Of a stretch of DNA of 12,266 bases, positions 7,011 through 12,266 are shown in pieces. The notes under the pieces were generated by a model. The model saw only the letters and a list, made by a program, of their open reading frames with translations, made no database searches and was not told where the DNA came from. This DNA comes from an uncultured Acidimicrobiaceae bacterium (GTDB taxonomy: Bacteria; Actinomycetota; Acidimicrobiia; Acidimicrobiales; RAAP-2): the NCBI GenBank assembly GCA_937894805.1, contig CALAYR010000074.1, positions 1-12,266 of the forward strand, read 5' to 3'. Positions within the stretch are counted from its first letter, which is position 1, and each line of letters opens with the position of its first letter. A program made the position numbers and the translations under genes.

Positions 7011-7250
7011 ATGGACCGCAACGAAGCACTTGAGAAGTTCAACCAACACGCAGTCGATGTCTTGGCTGTTGAAGCATCCCAACTGACACCAGAGGCCGCA
7101 TTTGGTGACGACCTCGGCGCAGACAGCCTGGACCTCGTGGAGCTCGTGATGGCCCTCGAGGAAGAATTCGATATCGAGGTCGGCGAAGACGAACTGAAAG
7201 ACATTCGTACCGTCGGTCAAGCCTTCGAACTGATCTTCGCGAAGCTCTAG
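7011..7250 (+). CDS. acpP: Acyl carrier protein
   Basis: A small acidic carrier protein of 79 residues that holds growing acyl chains on a phosphopantetheine arm. The attachment serine is S39 in GADSLDLVELVM, the family signature, followed by an acidic helix-III region (EEEFDIEVGEDEL) and a C-terminal TVGQAFELI. Length and charge are typical of bacterial type II carrier proteins. Placement between fabG and fabF identifies it as the fatty acid synthesis carrier rather than one for polyketide or peptide synthesis. The ATG is well supported by its ribosome site. Its TAG stop shares one base with the fabF GTG (TAGTG). Confidence 0.96.
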   Translation: MDRNEALEKFNQHAVDVLAVEASQLTPEAAFGDDLGADSLDLVELVMALEEEFDIEVGEDELKDIRTVGQAFELIFAKL

Positions 7251-8446
7251 TGCTACTGGGATTCAATCCCGACTCCCCCGTTTCGGGACGCCGCGTCGTT
7301 GTGACCGGTATCGGGGCCATGTCGTGCGCCGGAACTGGTGCTGCGGCCCTTTGGAACGCCCTACTGTCAGGGGCGACACCGGAAGATCGTCACGTTCCTG
7401 ACTTCGATGCTTCGCATCTAGGAGGTCCGAAAGATCTCCGGCGGCTTGACCCATTCACCCTCTTTGCCCTGGCCGCCGCTGAAGAGGCATGGTCGCAATC
7501 AGGTTTGAACGCCACTTATTCGAACGCCGCCAGCATCATCGCCACTGGCATCGGTGGACTTCAGACGCTGATAGAGCAGCTCGACGTACTAGATAAGCGT
7601 GGCGCGAATCGAGTCTCACCATTTTTAATTCCAATGATGATGCCCAACGCCGCAGCCGCAGCCGTGTCGATGCGGTTTGGTACGCGCGGACCCTGTGAAA
7701 CCATCACGACCGCTTGCGCCGCTGGCACTCACGCGATTGGCTACGCCGCTCGACTCGTTGCCTCTGGTCGGGTTGAGGTTGCTGTAGCGGGAGGTGCTGA
7801 GGCCGTTATTACGCCAGTCAGTATCGCGGGTTTTTCCAACATGACTGCACTTTCTTCGAGTGGTCTTTCACGTCCTTTTGATGTGGATCGTGATGGTTTC
7901 GTCATGGGCGAGGGCGCCGGCGTTCTCGTGCTTGAATCCCTGGAGCACGCGCAAGCTCGAGGCGCAACAATTTTGGCGGAGATATTGGGAGCTGCCTCAA
8001 CCGCCGATGCCCATCACCTAACCGCTCCCGATCCAGAGGGCGCGGGTGCAGTTGAATGCATGCGGCTTACTTTGCGTGACGCGGGACTTGACGCCAGCGA
8101 AATTGACCACATCAACGCACATGGAACGTCCACACCGCTCAATGATCGTGCCGAGGGCGAAGCTATCGCCACCGTATTTGGTGAACGGCGTCCTCCGGTG
8201 ACATCGATAAAGGGCTACTTGGGGCACTCGCTCGCGGCAGCGGGAGCCCTTGAAGCGGTTGTTTCAGTACAGACACTGCAACATCAGCTGATTCCGGCCA
8301 CGCTCGGAACGACCACCGTCGACCCTTCAATCGCAGTTGACGTGGTCTTGGGAAGTCCTCGCCCCCATTCCATCCGAAATATTCTTTCGAATTCTTTCGG
8401 ATTTGGCGGCCACAATGGCTGCTTGGCTATTGGCCAACCGCGTTAA
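7250..8446 (+). CDS. fabF: 3-oxoacyl-ACP synthase II
   Basis: FabF condenses malonyl-ACP with acyl-ACP to lengthen the fatty acid chain. The 398 residues form a thiolase-fold ketosynthase with the Cys-His-His triad: C156 in TACAAGTHA, H291 in NAHGTSTPLND and H326 in KGYLGHSLAAAGALEA (K321 alongside). The C-terminal NSFGFGGHN glycine loop is present. C-H-H chemistry separates it from FabH, which uses C-H-N. The GTG at 7250 overlaps the acpP stop by one base (TAGTG); no good ribosome site is visible, so translation probably depends on acpP. The 3' end overlaps the trpA 3' end on the other strand by 20 bp. A type II polyketide ketosynthase is less likely, because there is no chain-length-factor partner. 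Confidence 0.95.
   Translation: MLLGFNPDSPVSGRRVVVTGIGAMSCAGTGAAALWNALLSGATPEDRHVPDFDASHLGGPKDLRRLDPFTLFALAAAEEAWSQSGLNATYSNAASIIATGIGGLQTLIEQLDVLDKRGANRVSPFLIPMMMPNAAAAAVSMRFGTRGPCETITTACAAGTHAIGYAARLVASGRVEVAVAGGAEAVITPVSIAGFSNMTALSSSGLSRPFDVDRDGFVMGEGAGVLVLESLEHAQARGATILAEILGAASTADAHHLTAPDPEGAGAVECMRLTLRDAGLDASEIDHINAHGTSTPLNDRAEGEAIATVFGERRPPVTSIKGYLGHSLAAAGALEAVVSVQTLQHQLIPATLGTTTVDPSIAVDVVLGSPRPHSIRNILSNSFGFGGHNGCLAIGQPR
8372..8402. repeat. Inverted repeat with tandem decamers at the fabF 3' end
   Basis: ATCCGAAA (8372-8379) and TTTCGGAT (8395-8402) are perfect inverted repeats around 15 bases. Inside lies a tandem pair of near-identical decamers, ATTCTTTCGA (8381-8390) and ATTCTTTCGG (8391-8400). 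On the minus strand the repeat starts 25 bases past the trpA stop. No T-run follows on either side. The bases also encode the conserved fabF segment ILSNSFGF, which may be the whole explanation. Confidence 0.35.
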
Positions 8447-9206
8447 TCGCGCTCCGCATTTCACCAAGAAACTGCTCAACCCCCTTGGGTCCCTCACCGT
8501 CCAGCAGGCGCTGTACTAATGCGGAGCCAACGATTGCGCCATCCGCAAACGTGCAGGCACTGGCGGCCTGAGCCGGTGTTGCAATTCCAATACCGACGTA
8601 AATCGGAACGGTTGACGCTTGTCGTAGTTTCTCAACTACCAAGTCGCCGCGGCCTTCATCGCTAGCCACACCAGTCACGGCCATTCTTGCGGCGGCGTAA
8701 GCAAAGCCCTGCGTTTCGGCTGCGAGCTGTACGGCCCGCTCGGGCGGAGTCGAAAGTGCTGTCATCAAAATTGACGCTACGTCGTGCTCATTACTGACGG
8801 CACGCCATGGTCCAATTTCTTCTAGGGAAAGGTCCGGAACGATTGTGCCCAATACGCCGGCGGCATGAAGTTCAGCAGCCGAACGCTCCAAGCCGTGGTG
8901 GTGGAAAATATTGAAATAAGTCATCACGATAAGCGGCACATCAATATCGAGTGTGTGCAAACCCTCTAGGACACTTGAGAGAGTGGTGCCGCGCCCTAAC
9001 GCTTTCAACGATGCCTCTTGGATTACTTTGCCGTCCATGATGGGATCAGAGAAAGGAACGCCAATCTCAATGGCATCCGCGCCGGCGAATGCCGCCGCTT
9101 TCACGCAATCCAACCATTCATCGTCAAGTCCGCCAACAAAGTAGGGGACCATCGCCTTGCGGCCCCCATCGCGTAGTGCGCTTAGTCGAACATCAAGCGT
9201 GGTCAT
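8427..9206 (-). CDS. trpA: Tryptophan synthase alpha subunit
   Basis: TrpA cleaves indole-3-glycerol phosphate to indole and glyceraldehyde 3-phosphate and passes indole through a tunnel to TrpB. The 259 residues are near family length. The catalytic pair is E47 (AIEIGVPFSDP) and D58 (IMDGKVIQ), and GTIVPDLSLEE and GFAYAAARMAVTG follow in order; the usual TAGDP near the N-terminus reads FVGGLDD, and VSRxGVTG reads AARMAVTG, mild departures. The ATG at 9206 overlaps the trpB TGA (ATGA) and has GAGGTG (plus-strand 9211-9216) four bases upstream. It is the last gene of the trp operon and its end runs 20 bp into convergent fabF. Confidence 0.95.
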   Translation of the reverse strand: MTTLDVRLSALRDGGRKAMVPYFVGGLDDEWLDCVKAAAFAGADAIEIGVPFSDPIMDGKVIQEASLKALGRGTTLSSVLEGLHTLDIDVPLIVMTYFNIFHHHGLERSAAELHAAGVLGTIVPDLSLEEIGPWRAVSNEHDVASILMTALSTPPERAVQLAAETQGFAYAAARMAVTGVASDEGRGDLVVEKLRQASTVPIYVGIGIATPAQAASACTFADGAIVGSALVQRLLDGEGPKGVEQFLGEMRSAINAVGQ

Positions 9207-10378
9207 TGTGCACCTCGCAGAATGTCGCGAACCTGCGCAACGTCCTTGTCGCCCCGTCCGGACAGGTTTAACAGCACCTTGGAGCCACGCGGAATCAATG
9301 CCCCCGCCTCACGAATGACCCACGCCAGAGCATGTGCGGTCTCAAGGGCCGGGATGATGCCTTCGAGCCGCGAGAGCATCTGGAGCGCGTCCAGGACTTC
9401 TTCGTCGTTCGCTGAGTAGTACTTAGCGCGCCCTGACGATGCCAAGTGGGCGTGTTCGGGTCCGATTCCGGGATAGTCCAAACCGGCCGAGATGGAATGA
9501 GCCTCTTCGATCTGGCCCACTTCATTTTGGATGAGCAGCGAACGCATGCCGTGCAGCACACCGGGCGTTCCAAAGCCAACGGCCGAACCACCAGCCGCCT
9601 CGACGCCCACTAACTGGCTCGTGGAGTTCGCAAATCCCGCAAACATGCCAGCCGCATTCGAGCCGCCACCGACGCAAGCTACGACGTAATCCGGCTCGCC
9701 AATCTGAAGCTCTTGAAATTGCGCTGCCGCTTCGATACCGAGAATGCTCTGAAACTCACGTACCATCCAGGGGAACGGATGGGGGCCCATAACCGAGCCC
9801 AGGCAGTAGTGGGTATCTTCGACACAGGTCACCCATTCACGCATTGCCTCGTTCACTGCGTCCTTCAATGTCTTCGAACCGCTTGTAACCGGCACGACCT
9901 TGGCGCCGAGAAGCTCCATGCGAAAGACATTGAGCGACTGTCGCTGGGTATCAATTTCACCCATGTAGACCGTGCATTCGAGACCGAGGCGAGCCGCAGC
10001 GGTTGCCGAGGCAACACCGTGTTGCCCGGCTCCAGTCTCGGCGATCATGCGTGGCTTCCCCATGCGCTTTGTGAGCAAAGCTTGACCAACGACGTTATTT
10101 AACTTGTGTGACCCGGTGTGGGCTAGATCCTCTCGCTTCAGATAGACCTGAACCCCAAGGGCCTGTGAAAGTCGAGGGCAAAATGTGACGGGAGTGGGTC
10201 GACCGCCAAACTCCTTCAGAGTGTGTTCGTACTCGGCATGAAACGAGGGGTCGGCCCATGCGTCCTTGAACGCTGCTTCCAACTCAAGACAGGCGGGAAT
10301 AAGCGCTTCGGGCACAAACCGCCCACCGAACTCTCCAAAGCGCCCAGAAGCATCGGGACTTCCCATATACGTCGTCAC
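9203..10378 (-). CDS. trpB: Tryptophan synthase beta subunit
   Basis: TrpB joins indole and serine to make tryptophan with pyridoxal phosphate. The 391 residues have the cofactor lysine K92 in HTGSHKLNN, the catalytic glutamate E114 in AETGAGQHG, the phosphate loop GGGSNAAG (237-244), E346 and the C-terminal S373 in SGRGDKD that contacts the cofactor nitrogen. Length and motifs fit the main TrpB1 type that pairs with TrpA, not the solitary TrpB2. The GTG at 10378 is preferred over the ATG four codons later, because GAGGAGG (plus-strand 10383-10389) lies four bases before it and the GTG shares one base with the trpF TAG. Between trpF and trpA in a tight operon. Confidence 0.97.
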   Translation of the reverse strand: MTTYMGSPDASGRFGEFGGRFVPEALIPACLELEAAFKDAWADPSFHAEYEHTLKEFGGRPTPVTFCPRLSQALGVQVYLKREDLAHTGSHKLNNVVGQALLTKRMGKPRMIAETGAGQHGVASATAAARLGLECTVYMGEIDTQRQSLNVFRMELLGAKVVPVTSGSKTLKDAVNEAMREWVTCVEDTHYCLGSVMGPHPFPWMVREFQSILGIEAAAQFQELQIGEPDYVVACVGGGSNAAGMFAGFANSTSQLVGVEAAGGSAVGFGTPGVLHGMRSLLIQNEVGQIEEAHSISAGLDYPGIGPEHAHLASSGRAKYYSANDEEVLDALQMLSRLEGIIPALETAHALAWVIREAGALIPRGSKVLLNLSGRGDKDVAQVRDILRGAQ

Positions 10379-11046
10379 TAGTCCTCCTCGGACATCGGAT
10401 AGTTACCTACTGAGGGTAAACGGTTGACATAGCCATGTCGTGCGGCCCGGATGAAATCAGAAACCAATTCCGGATCCTTGCGGCCTGGTCCCGCCTCGAC
10501 GCCAGTCGAAACATCAACACCCCGCACCGGGAGTGTTCGAGCTACTTCGCCGACATTGAAGGGATTTAGGCCTCCGGCTGCGATAACTGGGGTGCGCATG
10601 TGTGTGCGCCCGAGACGACCCCACTCGTGAGATTCCCCACTGCCGGGATTCTCACCATCCAAGAGGAGAAAGTCGGCGTGCGAATGGTCAAACTCCATAA
10701 GACTGGGAGACTCAGCTGGCAGGGCCCTAATCACTGTGGGAATGAAGTCTCTGAGAAATGCCACTTCCTCGACTGACTCGAGGCCATGCAACTGCACGGC
10801 GGTCAGACCAACCTCTTCAGCAATCTCGATGACCCTGATTTTGTCTTCATTACGAAACACACCGACCGCCGTTACATCTTCCGGCAATCGCTTCACAATG
10901 TCGCGTGCCTCACTGGGCACCATTTGACGTATTGAAGGCGCAAAGACAAACCCAATAGCATTCGCGCCCTGGCTCACGCACATCAAAGCGTCAGCTTCCG
11001 TTGTAATGCCGCAGATCTTTACTATGAAGTCTTCGGACGCGAGCAC
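10378..11046 (-). CDS. trpF: Phosphoribosylanthranilate isomerase
   Basis: TrpF converts N-(5'-phosphoribosyl)anthranilate to the open-chain carboxyphenylamino form, the step before TrpC. The 222-residue barrel has the catalytic C12 in KICGIT, D130 in LLLDGENPGSG, the phosphate-binding AAGGLNPFNV (156-165) and GVDVSTGVE (176-184). Codon one is GTG at 11046, one base shared with the trpC TAG (TAGTG), with GGAAGG (plus-strand 11055-11060) eight bases upstream. Many actinobacteria lack trpF and use the bifunctional PriA (HisA/TrpF) instead, so a standalone gene is informative for lineage. About 20 C-terminal residues after the barrel look poorly conserved. Confidence 0.95.
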   Translation of the reverse strand: MLASEDFIVKICGITTEADALMCVSQGANAIGFVFAPSIRQMVPSEARDIVKRLPEDVTAVGVFRNEDKIRVIEIAEEVGLTAVQLHGLESVEEVAFLRDFIPTVIRALPAESPSLMEFDHSHADFLLLDGENPGSGESHEWGRLGRTHMRTPVIAAGGLNPFNVGEVARTLPVRGVDVSTGVEAGPGRKDPELVSDFIRAARHGYVNRLPSVGNYPMSEED

Positions 11047-11837
11047 TAGTTTCGCCTTCCGATTGGAAATCCGACGAAACTGGCCACTTCATCCCGAGGA
11101 TCGCTCGACACGACAAAGTTCTCGCCCACCAAGACAGCGTCAAAGCCAGCGTTCGAGGCTCGCCGTACGGCCTCGGAAGAACTGAAGCCTGATTCGGCGA
11201 CTGCAATCACGTGCTCCGGAAGACACGCTGCCACGTTCTCAGCCCTCTCGACGTCGACCGCAAAGGTGTGCAGGTCACGCTGATTGACGCCGATAATCGT
11301 GGCCCCGATAGAGAGCGCTCGCTCAGCCTCCGCCACGTCATGAACTTCGACCAGAGCGTCAATTCCACTGCTGATGGCGATGTCGTAGAACTCACGCAAC
11401 TCGGCCTCCGATAAGGCGGCGACGATCAGAAGCACTGCGCTCGCCCCCATTTCGACGGTGTCGAGCACATCATTTACAGAAACGGTGAAATCTTTGCGAA
11501 GAATTGGGGCTTCAACCGCTGCATGGACTAGTCGCAAATCATTCTCTGAGCCAGCGAAATGAGGTTCATCCGTAAGGACGGAGATGGCGCTCGCACCCCC
11601 GGCCACGTATGCCGTAGCAAGTTCGGCCGGGTCGAGATTCTCGTTGAGCCAACCCTTCGAGGGACTCTTTCGTTTAACCTCCGCGATCACCGCGTTTCCT
11701 TGCGCGCGATGTGAGCGAATTGCTTCAGCAAAGGATGCACCCGAAGGGGTCACCGATCGACTCTTCCAGTCACGTGGATCGCTCGCCGCCCGTGCTCGAT
11801 GAGCTGCCACAATCTTGTCTAGATACGTTGGCGCCAT
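11046..11837 (-). CDS. trpC: Indole-3-glycerol phosphate synthase
   Basis: TrpC closes the indole ring, giving indole-3-glycerol phosphate, the substrate of TrpA. The 263 residues are standard length for a single-function enzyme (not a TrpC-TrpF fusion). All the key residues of the barrel are visible: E53 and K55 in IAEVKRKSPSKG, K115 in ILRKDF, E164 in VEVHD, N185 in GVNQRDL and E215 in VAESG, ending with VLVGENFV. The ATG at 11837 has only AAGG two bases upstream, a poor site, so coupling to the preceding gene is possible. It starts 20 bp after the stop of the YgfZ-type gene, with no room for a separate promoter there. First trp gene visible; trpE, trpG and trpD must lie elsewhere. Confidence 0.96.
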   Translation of the reverse strand: MAPTYLDKIVAAHRARAASDPRDWKSRSVTPSGASFAEAIRSHRAQGNAVIAEVKRKSPSKGWLNENLDPAELATAYVAGGASAISVLTDEPHFAGSENDLRLVHAAVEAPILRKDFTVSVNDVLDTVEMGASAVLLIVAALSEAELREFYDIAISSGIDALVEVHDVAEAERALSIGATIIGVNQRDLHTFAVDVERAENVAACLPEHVIAVAESGFSSSEAVRRASNAGFDAVLVGENFVVSSDPRDEVASFVGFPIGRRN

Positions 11838-11857
11838 AGCCTTAGCGTACCGGCGAA

Positions 11858-12215
11858 TCAGGCGAAAAAGGTAAGTTCGGCCCCGACGGAACTCAATATC
11901 GAAGGATCAAAACTCCGATGAGCCACTCCCCGCCAGTGGGTCGCGCCATCGCGGAAACAAAAGGATGTGACGCCCTGGGGCCCCTCTGGTCCGGCACCTT
12001 GCAGGAGCACTGAAACAGCATCAGCGCCGCCGCCGACGCCATTGATCAGGCGCCAGGGCATCGTCGCCCCGCGAGCATCGGCACGCCCAACCAATTCCTG
12101 ACCAGTGAAACAGCCCTTCGTAAACGACACCGCTCTGTCAACAACTTGTTGGCCGTAGCTATGAGGAGGCAGGCCCAGTGCCCATTCAAAGCCTGAAGGT
12201 CGTCCTTCGTCGATA
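11858..12215 (-). CDS. ygfZ: Folate-binding YgfZ/GcvT-like protein, 5'-truncated
   Basis: Only the C-terminal 118 residues or so are present. The signature is clear: SFTKGCFTGQELVGR, the K-G-C-x-x-G-Q-E motif of YgfZ/IBA57 proteins, which bind folate and help in assembling or repairing iron-sulfur enzymes. It is followed by a C-terminal beta-barrel region ending in GAELTFFA. Upstream the frame stays open with matching family sequence (RPSGFEWALGLPPHSYGQQ) to 12215, where genomic sequence stops and adapter begins, so the real start is missing. A GTG at 12130 is internal, not the start. A GcvT aminomethyltransferase is less likely, because the cysteine motif is specific to YgfZ. It leads straight into trpC on the same strand. 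Confidence 0.85.
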
Positions 12216-12266
12216 AGATCGGAAGAGCGTCGTGTAGGGAAAGAGTGTCTTCGCCTGTGTAGATCT
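12216..12266. other. Illumina TruSeq adapter with i5 index (not genomic)
   Basis: The last 51 bases match the reverse complement of the Illumina P5-side TruSeq adapter without mismatch as I recall it. AGATCGGAAGAGC starts at 12216 and the Read 1 primer part continues to AGAGTGT at 12248. Then comes the 8-base index CTTCGCCT (12249-12256), the reverse complement of AGGCGAAG (TruSeq HT D505), and then GTGTAGATCT (12257-12266), the start of the flow-cell part. The A at 12216 would be the A-tail, so genomic sequence ends at 12215. This is untrimmed adapter read-through carried into the assembly. Confidence 0.97.

Noticed and set aside
5253..8446. Genomic island inserted at tRNA-Leu
   Set aside because: No integrase and no repeat of the tRNA 3' end near 8446; the contents are core fatty acid genes with composition like the flanks.
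5347..8446. Polyketide or other secondary-metabolite cluster
   Set aside because: Transacylase, reductase, carrier and ketosynthase are single-domain with fatty acid synthase motifs, and there is no chain-length factor, cyclase or tailoring enzyme.
11838..11857. Trp attenuator, leader peptide or T-box before trpC
   Set aside because: Only 20 bp separate trpC from the YgfZ-type gene, too short for any such element; the operon's 5' end is outside the contig.
1..12266. CRISPR array, insertion sequence, phage or defence genes
   Set aside because: No spaced repeats, transposase motifs or such genes are visible; the sequence is almost fully occupied by housekeeping genes.

Overview
The window looks like a chromosomal segment of an actinobacterium, most likely a member of Acidimicrobiia (inferred from protein style only). 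Supporting signs are a PdtaR-like ANTAR response regulator followed by polA and rpsA, the order I recall from Mycobacterium tuberculosis. The RpsA S1 domains are close to actinobacterial ones, DNA polymerase I has Tyr in the O-helix and a degenerate proofreading domain, and base composition is moderately GC-rich with dense, overlapping genes and several GTG or TTG starts. A separate trpF argues against the mycobacterial/streptomycete lineages, which use PriA instead.

Layout. On the minus strand, read from high to low coordinates, a folate-binding YgfZ-type protein (cut by the contig end) is followed by trpC, trpF, trpB and trpA (11837-8427). After the plus-strand block, the minus strand resumes with menC, a small coiled-coil protein, the ANTAR response regulator, polA and the 5' two-thirds or less of rpsA (5213-1). 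The plus-strand block (5253-8446) holds tRNA-Leu(CAA) and fabD, fabG, acpP and fabF, a compact type II fatty acid synthesis operon. It diverges from menC across 39 bp and converges with trpA, whose stop overlaps the fabF 3' end by 20 bp.

How the genes work together. FabD loads malonyl onto AcpP, FabF condenses and FabG reduces, so the plus block supplies the fatty acid elongation core (fabH, fabI and a dehydratase are not here). TrpC, TrpF, TrpB and TrpA cover the last four activities of tryptophan synthesis from phosphoribosyl anthranilate; trpE, trpG and trpD are not in the window. MenC belongs to menaquinone synthesis. The remaining genes are signalling (ANTAR regulator, probably RNA-binding), DNA repair/replication (PolA) and translation (RpsA, tRNA-Leu).

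Nearly all gene junctions inside the operons are overlapping stop-starts of two kinds: ATGA (4 bp) and TAGTG (1 bp). No gap exceeds about 100 bp, and no mobile element, CRISPR array or phage gene is visible. The last 51 bases (12216-12266) are not genomic: they are Illumina TruSeq adapter read-through including an i5 index, so the true contig ends at 12215. I found no convincing undescribed system. The most open questions are the uncharacterised coiled-coil protein coupled to the ANTAR regulator, the tRNA-Leu/fabD junction, and an inverted repeat in the rpsA leader.
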